A DNA stretch of 64,000 nucleotides from Lepiota brunneoincarnata (taxonomy: Eukaryota; Basidiomycota; Agaricomycetes; Agaricales; Agaricaceae), in the NCBI GenBank assembly GCA_023014365.1, contig JAEBUN010000023.1, forward strand, positions 799,096 through 863,095, in the 5' to 3' direction. Below the pieces are notes generated by a model. It worked only from the letters and a program-made list of their open reading frames with translations, was not told where the DNA came from and did not search any database. Both the position numbers and the translations under genes were made by a program. Below are positions 1 through 9,843 of this stretch, one piece after another (positions within the stretch are counted from its first letter, which is position 1; every line of letters begins with the position of its first letter).

Positions 1-149
1 TTGCATGTGGGTTGGACTCGGGGATGGGGGTGGCCGAAGGCTAAGGCTGGGCTTGGGCATCGGGCATCAGCTAGAGTGGCCAAGCCCAGATGCCTTACTA
101 CAGACCCCTAGACATACCTTGCGTAAGGGGGAGTGCACAATGCCAGTCC

Positions 150-960
150 CCTTACAACAGGGGCATAATTTTCCATCTTTCTTTCCTACAAAGAAGAAAG
201 GGGAGGCCATTGGCAATTTGGATGGCCAGATGTATCCTTTCTGAAGGTTTTCTTCTAGAAATGTATCAAGTTCCTTTTCTTTGTTGAGGGAGAGTCAGTA
301 GGACTTCATGGCAATTGGCTTGAATGATTCCTTGAGTTCAATCTTGTAATCCTATGGTTGTTGTGGGGGGAATTGTTCAGCTTGTTTCTTGCTGAATACT
401 GGGAGGTATTTGTGGAATTCTGCAGGTACAACTTTTCTTGGGTCATTGTTCTTCTTTTCTCTGTGTTGTATGGCAGGGAATTGTGATGCTGAAGCTTTGA
501 AGTTGATTTCTTCAAAGCTCATGGGCTTGAGGGTGGAGATGTGATTGAGTTGATCATTATAAATCCAGTCAGGTTCCATAGATTGGATGAGTTCCCAGAA
601 GATAGTGTTATCCCAATGTTTGTTTCTCCAACATAGTTGTTTGGCATCCCAGTCAATGTCTGGATTGTGTTCTGTGAGCCAAGGGAATCCAAGGATGAGT
701 CTTGGGCTTCCAAGGGAGACTACTTTTGGTTTGATCTCCATGTCTTTTCTGTTAACTGTTAGGTTGAGGGTTGTATAATGGGTGGCTGTCCCATTTTCAT
801 TAATGGATCCATTAGCATTTCATACTTTGATGGGTCAATTGAGGGGTGTTGTTTTGAATGAATGTTGTCTAACCATTCTGGAGTTGATGAAGTTTCCTGC
901 TGCTCCTGAATTGAGTAGAGCAAGTAGTTCCACGCTTTCAGGTCCTTCCTTAGTGACTTT
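150..960 (-). pseudogene. Retropepsin / reverse transcriptase pseudogene fragment
   Basis: The 128-residue open segment 741-352 carries the C-terminal half of a Ty3 retropepsin (motif LILGFPWL) and the linker to RT. Upstream, around 880-960, the protease active-site motif reads LLNSGAAG: the catalytic aspartate expected in D-S/T-G is asparagine (AAT codon at 910-912). Downstream the RT start is interrupted by stops near 349 and 299. These changes (GAT to AAT, probable TGG to TAG, probable CGA to TGA) are all C:G to T:A type. The fragment is inactive; the C:G to T:A pattern is an inference from family consensus. Confidence 0.72.
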
Positions 961-1292
961 GTGTTTTCGGATTTGACAGGGTAGATGTATTACGCATGCT
1001 GACAATTCCTGTAATTTTATGATATTAATAGCATTTTGTGAATAAGGAAAGGAAGGGTTTCTTTGTGGAGGGCTAGATATGGTGGCTAGTCTCCTTAGGC
1101 AAAATCCTTAACCAGAGGGGCATCTGGGTGGTTGGATTCATTTGCAAAGTGTTCATAAATGTCCTCAACTTCTTCATCAGTTGCATCTTCTAATATGTTG
1201 TATAAGGAGTTCTTCTTCCTATAACTTGCTTGTCTTCTTCTGGATATTGCATTTGACCAGTTTCTGGCATCCACATTGTGGGGTAATTTGGA

Positions 1293-2218
1293 TCAGTGAT
1301 ATATGGTCTTCTTGGTGGGGCATTTGCAGGTGAAGTGTCCAGTCTTGCAGCAGTTGAAACATCTCTTCTCCTTGAGATCCCTTCTTTGGGCATCTGTGAG
1401 GATTGCATTGAGGGCTTCATGGGTGTGCTCCTGTACCAACTGGTGGAGTCTGTCTTCTTTGGTTTCCTTGTCTTCATCAGCTTCCTTGGTAAGTAGATCT
1501 GGCTCATCCTCAAAGTCAAGGTTGTAGACCACTTCGGCAAGTTGGTCAATATCCATTGTGTTAGGGTCTGTCACTTGATAAGGGAGTGGGCACAGCATGT
1601 AAAAGCATTTTTTTCCCCTTTAAGTGAGCAAGGGCACAAAGTTGTTGGAAATGAGGGAGTTCCTCAAGTTTGCATATAGTCATGTTGAGTTTGTAGTATT
1701 TGATATGCTGTTTGAGCTTGTTTAAACCAGTCACTGAGTTTGTTTCCTGGATTGAGGCTAATTGTCTTGATTGCGACAGGGCGATCCAGCCCATTCATGA
1801 AATAGTTGACTGCTGCCACTCCATCTCCAAGGTCAGCCTGGTAGGCAAGTATCTGGAACTGGGATATGTAATCGTTGATATATTGTCCATTCTGTTTGAG
1901 GTGTTGGATCCTGTCCATTGCATCTGCAGGGACATTGTTTGGGGTGAAGGATGTGTTGAGTCCTTCAATGAATTTCTTCCATGTTGGACGGGTCTGGCTT
2001 CCATCAAGTTCTTTGTTTGATTCCAAGAATGCTCCTCTCCATGTTGTGGCAGGGCCAGTGGACATGTAAGAAAGGGCGAATTGTATCTTAGTCTTGTCAT
2101 CAGAAAAGGCTCCAGGCTGTGCATCAATGTATAGTTGTACTGCATCCTTCCAGAGGCGGTAGTAGTTAGTCTCTCCATTAAAGGTTGGGGGTGTATTGAT
2201 CTTTGCAGAGGAGGCCAT
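1293..2218 (-). pseudogene. Retrotransposon gag pseudogene with zinc knuckle
   Basis: A 184-residue open segment starting at 2218 resembles the capsid-like gag of fungal Ty3 elements (a TFNGE...YRLWKDAVQLYID start and a TWKKFIEGL region). It stops at 1664. A second segment in another frame, 1598-1293, contains a CX2CX4HX4C zinc knuckle (CFNCCKTGHFTCKC), the nucleic-acid binding motif that normally closes gag. At least one frameshift and one stop therefore separate the two halves. A further 83-residue open segment at 2467-2718 may be the old gag N terminus. There is no sign of a functional product. Confidence 0.75.
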
Positions 2219-2820
2219 ATCATCAATGTCAGAGGTTGTGGATTCCTCATTGGAAGTGTGAATAGACCCAGTAGTGGGGCTAACTTTGGGTGATTCAGGT
2301 TGTACAGGGGAACTGGATTGAGGTGGTAAGTGTACTGGTGATCCAAGTGGTGATGTGAAGGGTGAAAATGTCCTTGTTGTTGAGGGTTCCTATTGCAAAG
2401 TGTTGTTGCAAGTTCTTGTACTTGTTGAGGGTTGAGGACTGGAGGATGGGGCAGATGTTCTATGAATCAGCTCCCCAAGCTTTGAGCGGGTAGAGGTGGC
2501 AGTTCTTTCAGGTGGTGGTTGTTTTGGTAGGGATTGAAGAACTGATGCTGGGGGTGCTGGATATCCTGGATCTTCTGTTCAATGTTGAACTCTCTCAGTA
2601 GGTTGTGTAGGGTACAGTGTGGAACCAGAGGGTGAATGAGTGAGGGGTATAGGTTTTGTTTTCTTTTTAGGGTCCATGGTGAAGGGGGTGTGAAGTTGGG
2701 TTTGGAGTTGGTTGTCAACCAGTCAGAACTGTTAGATTCTTTGTAGTCAGTGGCAAGGGGGTCATTTCAGTTTGTAGACAGGGTGTAGAGGGAAGAAGTT
2801 GAAGGTGAAGGTGAATAAAC

Positions 2821-2930
2821 AATGCTTGCAGATGCATTATCCCAATCAATGCTTGAAGGTGCAGATGACCTATATACAATGCTTATGGGTGCATTATCCC
2901 AATCAACACTTTTGGTGTGTCTGACCAAGG
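2821..2930. repeat. Short tandem duplication, period about 57 bp
   Basis: The phrase TGCATTATCCCAATCAA occurs twice, about 57 bp apart (near 2834 and 2891), each preceded by AATGCTT. Two imperfect copies in direct orientation sit just beyond the 5' end of the gag relic and may belong to its leader or LTR region. Confidence 0.6.
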
Positions 2931-2935
2931 GTGCA

Positions 2936-3448
2936 GAGGGTATGGTGGCCTGCTCTATGGGGGTGTATCACTGGACAGCGACAAGGTGTGTCATCAGATA
3001 CAGTTGGCACTCAGATAGTGATAAAGCATATTGTCTGCTGGTGTGGAAGGGTAGCAACAAGGCATACCAATGCCACAGGGTATATGATGGAGGTTGTCCA
3101 AAGGAAGCTTTAATCTAATATTATGATCCTTGCTCCTTCTGTATCCAAAGATAACTGGAGAAGGCCTTCAATCACTTTACAAGGTGTCCAAGATGGTTGG
3201 CCTTGCAGAGCTTAGTGGATTGCACTCAATGAGATAATGAGGGAACATGCCAAGTTAAGGCAGAGAGGGGTTAATGACCGCTGTTAACAAGATTAAAGCT
3301 TAAGGCTTTAATCTCTACTTGTACAAGCCTTTATATACCTATGAGATACTATATACTTGTTATAGGTTATTGGGCTATTCTACTTGTCCTGCACAGCCTT
3401 GACCATGATGTGCATCCTAGCTGATGGCATCCTACTGCTATTCTTATC
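2936..3448. other. Repeat-derived non-coding stretch, no gene seen
   Basis: No coding potential with family similarity was found. The segment lies where the left LTR and leader of the minus-strand retroelement would be expected and contains TATATA-type AT-rich words near 3330-3360, but I could not pair it with a second copy inside the window, so an LTR call is not supported. Confidence 0.3.
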
Positions 3449-3967
3449 TTACAATGAGTTACTGTCCTTGTTCTCCATTCCACTGCTGTGCAATGTTCCA
3501 TCACTTTCTCCTGACTCATAATTCTCTTCTCCCAATTCTATCTCCATGGATCCTTCTCCATTCTCACTCTCCATTCTCTCAGGACTTCCATCCATGTTGG
3601 AGGCTGGATCAGTTGATCCATAGCTATCTCCTTTATCCTCAGGGTATTCCAGAATATCCTCCAAGGTTATCTCCATCCCTACATCTCTTGCCAGGTCCTG
3701 CATAGTGTTATAGTATTCCCCTTCTTCATCTTCATATTCCTGCACTTGTAGCTGATCTGTGGTCTCCTGTACCCATCTTGTAAAGTTGAATACTTGTTCC
3801 AGCTCCTCTCTATCTAGACTGTTCATAACAGCTGTTACCCAGGTTAGGGGTTCGCTCTTGAGTAGCATGGCATTTGAGGCAAGATGTCTATACAGACTTG
3901 GTCTTGTCCTACTAGGCGTGACTTGGAGATGACAGAGCACTATAAGTCCAGCCAGTTTTAAGGGCAA
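3449..3967 (-). CDS. Hypothetical acidic protein fragment, probably transposon-derived
   Basis: A 172-residue open frame rich in Glu, Asp and Ser towards its C terminus. I do not recognise a domain. The downstream two thirds are duplicated 770 bp away (about 4255-4612) in a copy that contains an in-frame stop and is visibly decaying, which argues that the sequence belongs to a repeat family rather than a conserved host gene. It lies between the retrotransposon relic and the first host gene. It may be a terminal exon of an unrecognised mobile element. Confidence 0.3.
   Translation of the reverse strand: MPLKLAGLIVLCHLQVTPSRTRPSLYRHLASNAMLLKSEPLTWVTAVMNSLDREELEQVFNFTRWVQETTDQLQVQEYEDEEGEYYNTMQDLARDVGMEITLEDILEYPEDKGDSYGSTDPASNMDGSPERMESENGEGSMEIELGEENYESGESDGTLHSSGMENKDSNSL
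3480..3830. repeat. Direct repeat copy A (about 350 bp)
   Basis: By eye this aligns over about 345 bp, at roughly 85 percent identity, with 4255-4612. Both share TCAGGGTATTCCAGAATATC and AGACTGTTCATAACAG-like words in the same order and orientation. Confidence 0.85.
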
Positions 3968-4254
3968 AGAGGTATAGGAGGCAAGAACTGTATAACACTA
4001 AGATAAGGATACAAGGTACAGTATGGTATCCTTATATACTACTACATATGTGTGGCTATGCTCCTACTATATATATCTGGACCCAGGTAAAGTGAGTCAT
4101 ACTGAGTGAAGGTCTTATCCACCTAAATATAGATTGTTCTGATGTATACTTCTGATTGTTTCAGAGTGACAGTTCTTCTATCTATTTATATACTTGGTGC
4201 TTCTGATAAGAGTTCCTTCTGGACAGGCTTCTGATAAGGGGATTCTGATAACAA

Positions 4255-4612
4255 CTGCTGTGTGATGTTCCATCACTTTCCTCTGACTCATATTATTCTT
4301 CTCCTGATCCTATCTCCATGGCTTCTTCTTCATTCTTGTTCTCCATTCTCTTGGTGTTTTCATCCATGTCAGAGGTTGGATCTGTCAATCCATAGCTATC
4401 TCCTTCCTCCTCAGGGTATTCCAGAATATCCTCCAGAGTTATCTCCATTCCTGCATCTCTTGCCAAGTCCTATATGGCATTATAATATTCCTCCTCTTTG
4501 TTTTTGTATTCCTGTGCCTGTATTTGGTCTGTAGTTTCCTGTACCCATCTTGTATAGTCAAATATCTGTTCCAGCTCCTCTTTGTCTGGACTGTTCATAA
4601 CAGTCCCAATGA
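4255..4612. repeat. Direct repeat copy B (about 350 bp)
   Basis: Diverged second copy of 3480-3830, offset about 770 bp, in direct orientation. On the minus strand it would encode a relative of the protein at 3449-3967, but it carries a premature stop and indels. The 425 bp between the copies is not duplicated. Confidence 0.85.
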
Positions 4613-5247
4613 GTTAATACTTTAAATGACTGATTAATCCATTGGAACTTGCCAATGACTCCAAAGTACCCTGTAGATGTCATGCTATGTAATGCTATTA
4701 GTGAACCAGGCAGGTAGGTTTCCCCCACCTGCCCTGTTGAATTAATCAAACACTATTACAATAAATCATGTACTTCAAACTGATTCAGAATCCCAATCTG
4801 GTATATTATTATTGTCTATTTTCCCAGGTATTTATGTAATCACCTTAGTCTACTATTGGCTGATCTTTCCAAATAGTGAAATATTGGGACAGCTTTTGTT
4901 TACCTCCTACCCCTGCTGTTGTCTCTGCTCTTGAATACATGCCATTGCTGTTATTCACCTTCTTAAAGTGATTTCAATAAGAATCTTTACACTTGACTGG
5001 ATTACTCAATTACACTATTATTAATGATGTGTGACTACATCAGTGCATTAGTGATCAACATCAGCTAGTGACTAATACAAGTGCATCACTGATATTATTG
5101 ACTCTACTCAGCTCAAACACTGGTAGGATCAAGAGAAGTAACCATTGTAAGTAGCCTTATTTATAATGTTCCATTTCCCCATCAGATTTTCTCATTCTTA
5201 TGTAACTTATGTTCCTCATCAGCATCTGTGCAAGCCCTTGAAACCAT
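4613..5247. other. AT-rich intergenic stretch with one small inverted repeat
   Basis: No gene seen. An imperfect hairpin (arms near 4708-4719 and 4725-4735, AGGCAGGT / ACCTGCCC) is the only structure noted. The stretch separates repeat-derived DNA from the first host gene. Confidence 0.4.
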
Positions 5248-7266
5248 TCATGAGCATGTTTCGAATTGCCAGTGAACAAAAAACGCATACAAGACCTCAT
5301 CTCCAGGATCTGTTTGGTTCGTGACACGCATCTGGATAACAGGAAGCGCAAAAACCAAACCAGCCGCAAGCAATACCCATGTTGAAATGAACATATTCAT
5401 GTAGCTATAGCGAAATCGGTTAGGACAACCATTGACACATAGGGATCCCAAACATTGAAAAAAGCTCACGGGGTCTTGATTGCATCGGCGCGCCAGGCAC
5501 CAGCCGCCCCAGCCGATTGAATTGATTTATCTACAAACTCGGAAAAAACGCAATCAGGGTATAGTGAGCGTTAGAAGCCTTCGTGTCAAGACTTACAGAA
5601 GCCTGCGAAGTAGGCCAGTTTTGCTGGATCATTGGACATCGCGCCCAACAACCAGTAAACAGCAGTCTGCCACATGGCATCGAGCAAGCCGCAGAAGATG
5701 TACAACATGATTCGTCCGGCATATCCGCGATCAAAAATATCCATCTTGATGGCATCTGGAGGAAGGGACTCCCTTGTGTACTGTCTGATGGCCGTATTTT
5801 CGGCGATGATTAGAAGATCATATAAAGCAAAATTGGACGCACTTCTGGTAGAAATATGCCCAGGTATGAACGATAAAGACCATGACCAAGAGTATTGTCC
5901 ACCCAGTGAAGGCACGGAAGCGGCGAGACAGTCTCTTTTGATCGAGGACGAAGCCAATTGAGAGAGAGCCAATGATCTGCGCTAGCCAATACACGAGGTT
6001 GTTCAGCGAACGGGCCCGAATGTTGAATAGAGCATTGTTGTATTCGTTGAATTCTGAGAGTGTATATAAATAATTGAGATTACATTCGACAGCAGGTGGG
6101 GGTGACTTACGCCAAGTGTAGAACCAATTCGAAGCGAGGAACATTGGGAATAACAATAAAACATAAGGATCGGTCCTGAGAGTTACCCAGAGTCCCATAA
6201 TTTCCGACCTCCAAGATGGATGGCGGGGGGTCATGACTCGTGTTCCATCTTTGCGGATGATTTTCGATGGTGCAGCCATGGAGATAGGAATGGCAACACC
6301 AATCAAAGTCAAAACCAGGAATCCGATCTATGAAACGCGGCAATGAGTATAAGCGTTTGGGACTAAGGCTTTGGGATAGCCCACATAAGTTCCATTTCCA
6401 ACTGTAGGTATGCATGTTGGAAATTGATTATCCCTGTCCATAAAAACACCTTTTGTTACATACCCGAATTAGACTGAAAAACGGTGGGGATAACTGAGGT
6501 CATTAATGTGATTCGGTAGTAGTCAAATGAACACGAACTGTGGAGTGGAAATTCTGCCCCAAGGAAACTGAAGCTCCGACAACAGCACCAAGATTGAATA
6601 TAGCCCAGAACGTGCCAATGAACAGGCCCTTTTGGCTTTCTGTTGGATATGAAAGCATCAAAGACCCTTGCGCAGTCCATAGCAGGCCGGCACAAAGCCC
6701 AAGTATAGCACCTGCCGCAATTACAAAGGCTCCTGCATGTGGGTGGATGTTGATAGCTCTAAGAATAGTTTTGATTCCGCTCACATGGCGCCATCCGATG
6801 GTATTGGAACTCACAGATAAGATCCAATGTATAAGGGGTACCCAGCACTACCTATCAGGAGGGTCAGGCGAGGTCCCAGTTTGTTGTTTATTGACCTCGG
6901 TGCAACGTCAGATGCATTTTGTTATCGATCTTTTTAGGGTGTCCTTACCCGGAGAAGAACGCACCCGCAGCAAAGGTAGCATAAAGAGCCGAGTTAGCGT
7001 TCGCGCCTGTTGTATTGTCAATTTGTCCGCCTCCCCCCAGGCCGTTGAGAGCGTTGAAAAGGCCTTGGATGGGGCGGTCGGATGTGAGACAGCAATGCAG
7101 CGGGGCAAAAACAACAAAACAATGCACCTGGACACATGAAGCATACCAGCCCGAGCATGACCATTTGAGTCATCGGTTTGTAGTATAAACCCTTGAGGCC
7201 TTTCGACCGCTCAGAGATCTGCGGGGCGCCCTCGCTGCCGCTATCACGACGAGAACCTTCGGACAT
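5248..7266 (-). CDS. UNC93-like major facilitator superfamily membrane protein
   Basis: Predicted 471-residue multi-pass protein of the UNC93-like (DUF895) branch of the MFS, a family of plasma or vacuolar membrane proteins of mostly unknown substrate in fungi. Family features seen: GLYYKPMTQMV before the first helix, an FNALNGLGGGG turn, LLWTAQGSLMLSYP, RSLNNLVYWLAQIIGS, and FAGFYKSIQSAGAAGAWR near the C terminus. Exons 7128-7266, 6949-7063, 6815-6895, 6539-6758, 6464-6473, 6385-6401, 6111-6327, 5839-6053, 5597-5780, 5470-5530, 5248-5404 sum to 1416 nt, a multiple of three, with every junction in phase. Two exons are only 10 and 17 nt long. The start at 7266 precedes a hydrophilic, Ser-rich N terminus typical of the family. 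One donor (GTCCAA after exon 8) is weak. Confidence 0.88.
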
Positions 7267-7997
7267 GTCGAGGGTACCAGGACGTGGGGATGACGCGGGA
7301 TGGATAAACAGAGGTAGCTTCAAGGGAGCTTGGGTCTCTGGCCTCCGGCCGGTCTGTGTCTGCCCCCATATTATATGTACCCAGAACACGTTATTTTTAG
7401 TAAGTGTCCATAAGGTACCCGTTTTCACGGTGATGAACTCCCAGCTAGAGAATGTACATACTTATTTCTATCACAACGGCGTCCTTGCCGTGCTACCGGA
7501 CTTCTAGCCACCAATGGCCAGGTCGGCCCAGAGCTTGTCATTCACCAGCCGCAAATTGTGGTTCATCGACAAGGCTTTCATGGTCGATGGAACATTTGAG
7601 TATGTACTAGAATCGAGACGAATGTACGAGTGTCCTGGGAGTTAGACCGCGTGGTGACTGATTTGTTGGACATACTTAGGTCGAGACAAAAGATCACCTC
7701 GATAGGTGTGGCAGTTGACTTGCTACCGGATGGGTCCTCGGAGAATCAACAGAACGCAACTTCCGAGTCGTCCTCTCCTGTTTTCACTTCGTTCAGAGAA
7801 GAAGAGTATGAACATTTTGAGCGGGAGGATGACCAAAGTACAAGCATATGGTAAAAAGGTACCAGGCAGAAGACACAAATACTAGCAAAACGGGTCAAAG
7901 GGTCTATGTGGGAAAAAGTTGGAGAAGAGTAGAGTGGGAGATTTCCCCAAAAGGGGAAAGGTGGAAAAAAAATGCGACGTCACAAGAAGGAAGGAAT
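7267..7997. other. Intergenic region, no gene seen
   Basis: Open frames here (for example 7630-7854 on the plus strand) show no family similarity, no convincing splice pattern and no conserved motif. The region should contain the UNC93 promoter on its left and the YOP1 3' end on its right. Confidence 0.4.
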
Positions 7998-8666
7998 TCA
8001 CTCCTGGTGAGCATCCGCAGTGGTGGTAGTAGGGGCAACAACACGGGACTGAGCACTTAAATTAGTCAGGACGGGCTTCAGCACAGTAAAGTACGTGGCT
8101 TGAGCACCCTAAAAATACACGAAGCAGGTAAATCAGGAGACGCGACGCGTATTGCGGGTAGAGGAATACATACACGGAAGGCAGGAAGTTGCAACCAGAC
8201 AATGAAAACAGTCTTCAGGGCGTAGTACCAGGGAAGGTAGTATAGGACGAGGCGGATGGCAAAACTCTCGATGAAGTTGAAGAAACCAAATACGACCCAG
8301 TAAGTAAGCCACTGGACATCGTCATGGGTAGAGGGGGATTCGAGCGCCTTGAACGAGAGGTAGGCTGGGAGAGCCCAGCCGACGAGATTCGAAACAGGAG
8401 CAGCAAGGGGGTTAATAGTGTGAAGGATGGCAATGAGGAAGAGGGCGCCGAGGACTGCATAAGTCTTGGGGATCTGGGTGCGTTGCTCGAGGTTGTTGAG
8501 AAGGGGGTATTTGGTGAGCTAGAGAGGGGAGGGGTTTGAGAGTCTGGCGGTGGTGGCAAGGAGCGGGAAGACATACCTCTTTGTCGAGCTGGCTGAGATG
8601 GTGCTGAGCCTTGTTCTGGGCCTGGACAAAGACAGGGTGCTGCTGGATCTTCTGAGTAGAGGACAT
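7998..8666 (-). CDS. YOP1: ER membrane-curvature protein, DP1/TB2/HVA22 family (YOP1)
   Basis: 181-residue homologue of YOP1/REEP, which inserts hairpin helices into the ER to shape tubules. Exons 8577-8666, 8174-8518, 7998-8108 total 546 nt with phase-0 junctions. The family core is intact: a hydrophilic N terminus (about residues 1-37), a first hairpin followed by NLVGWALPAYLSFKALES, the DDVQWLTYWVVFGFFN stretch, then LVLYYLPWYYALKTVFIVWL and LPAFRGAQATYF. The length matches yeast Yop1 (180 aa). The ATG at 8666 gives the usual short N terminus; one nine bases upstream would add three residues. It is head to head with OST5, 124 bp away. Confidence 0.93.
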
Positions 8667-8790
8667 GGTTGGCAAGAGAGAGCAGAGTTGCTAAGGCCGG
8701 GTTGATATGCAATGGTGACACGTGTTTGTCTCAGTTGGGGCGTGACGTCGTGTGTGGAACGCGCAGTGCTGGCGTGGCGTAACAAAAGTT
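8667..8790. promoter_or_regulatory. Shared head-to-head promoter region of YOP1 and OST5
   Basis: Only 124 bp separate the two divergent start codons, so both 5' UTRs and both core promoters must fit here or reach into the genes. No clear TATA box was seen; a CGTGACGTC word near 8740 resembles a CRE/ATF-type site. Co-regulation is an inference from spacing. Confidence 0.55.
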
Positions 8791-9142
8791 ATGGCTGACT
8801 ACCAGCAAGTCAAGGTACGTGTATTGGTGCTCCCTATTCATCGTCACTCAACGCTCTCCCTTAGCTCTCTTTCGACGCACTGCCTTCATTCACTCCCATC
8901 GTCCCTACTGCTGCCCTTCCCTACCTCGCCTTCATCCTCCTCATTTCCACTTTTGGCCTTACCTTCTACTTCACCACGTATGCGATCCTCTACCCCCTCT
9001 TACCGGCACATGCTAATCGGGTGCTTACAGTCTACCAAAACACACAATCCCTCTTCGGGAAGTCGCTGTCGCCTCCACTGCCAGCCTCCTGGGTGGCTTT
9101 GGCATTGTGGCTCTGTTCTGCAGTGTAGGTGTATATGTCTAA
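8791..9142 (+). CDS. OST5: Oligosaccharyltransferase subunit OST5
   Basis: 82-residue small membrane subunit of the oligosaccharyltransferase that transfers Glc3Man9GlcNAc2 to Asn in the ER lumen. Exons 8791-8814, 8865-8977, 9031-9142 total 249 nt in phase. The product starts MADYQQVK, has FTPIVPTAALPYLAF leading into the first helix, a PLREVAVASTASLLGGFG segment and a second helix ending in GVYV. Size and two-helix layout match Ost5/TMEM258. It would act with the DPM1 product, also encoded in this window, in the N-glycosylation pathway. Its stop lies 21 bp from the stop of convergent RPA12. Confidence 0.9.
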
Positions 9143-9163
9143 TCAAGAGTCATCCCCCCTCCA

Positions 9164-9789
9164 TCAATTATTTACACGCCATCCATACTTGCATGATGCA
9201 CACTTGTCCGTAATCAGCACTCGCTTGCGTCTGCAGCGCCGCACGTACCGAATAGAAGATTGTCGATCCCTCGTCTGCACCTCGCAGCTACTCTCCGTAA
9301 ATACAATCTTCTTGTATCTGTAACAATGCCCGCGTACCTGCATCTCTTTTGAGTAAGCCTCCATGTGTCCACAGCTTGGACATTTTTCCGACACCTAAAC
9401 ACGAGCAAGTTTTGGGTTATTAATGAACCGCACCAATTCCAACTCACCAGGGTACCCTGGTCTCCTGTTTCATGTAACTTTGTTTGTATCTTTCTCTTCT
9501 GCCTCAACGCCGAAGGGAATGCGTCAGAATGGGATCGTGTCGTGACAACGACGTCGTCGTATGCTGTCCCCATAATGTTAACCTGACAACCGTGCTCCAA
9601 TTCTTGAACGTACAGCTCGCCGGTTCTTCATGCTGACACTGTTCGCATATAATCGTGTCTTCGCCATCTTTGGGTCGGTCCAAGAGCGTACCACACACGG
9701 AGCAAAATAGAAGCGATCCTGATGTGTGTTATTTGTTTGTTGGATCAATTAGCACATAGTTGCCGACCTATTTTATGAGCAGAGGGCAT
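9164..9789 (-). CDS. RPA12: RNA polymerase I subunit RPA12 (A12.2)
   Basis: 125-residue subunit of RNA polymerase I needed for transcript cleavage and termination, the same length as yeast Rpa12. Exons 9768-9789, 9614-9718, 9448-9563, 9338-9394, 9249-9287, 9164-9202 total 378 nt with all phases correct. The N-terminal zinc ribbon has CSVCGTLLDRPKDGEDTI followed by CEQC. The C-terminal TFIIS-like ribbon has CPSCGHMEAYSKEMQ, the catalytic acidic loop as RGADEGST (RSADEGST in most species) and CASCKYGWRVNN at the end. The first coding exon is only 22 nt; its ATG at 9789 yields MPSAHKIGSLLFC, fitting the family. It lies 54 nt downstream of SPC25 on the same strand. Confidence 0.93.
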
Positions 9790-9843
9790 TGGTGCAGCGG
9801 GCAATGGAAAAAGTGGTGCAAAATCGAATTTCCCACGGTAGTA

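Larger units (their letters stand above)
130..2718 (-). mobile_element. Degraded Ty3/gypsy-type LTR retrotransposon relic (gag, protease, start of reverse transcriptase)
   Basis: Reading the minus strand, conceptual translation gives a gag capsid-like region, a CCHC zinc knuckle, a retropepsin remnant and the first part of a Ty3-type reverse transcriptase (a KKDGK motif near 170-190), in the usual gag-PR-RT order. The reading frame changes several times and is cut by stops, so the element cannot encode a working polyprotein. Similarity to RT is lost near position 150, so the copy is truncated or recombined there. I could not define LTRs, a primer binding site or target-site duplications with confidence. 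The family is recognised from motifs only. Confidence 0.82.

Noticed and set aside
3240..3420. LTR of the retrotransposon
   Set aside because: Position and AT-rich words fit, but no TG...CA ends, second copy or primer binding site could be matched in the window.
7630..8060. Two short plus-strand frames between UNC93 and YOP1
   Set aside because: Acidic low-information sequence, no splice context, no homology and overlap with the YOP1 3' end.
8215..8721. 168-codon Ser/Pro-rich minus-strand frame
   Set aside because: Shadow of YOP1 exon 2 in another frame.
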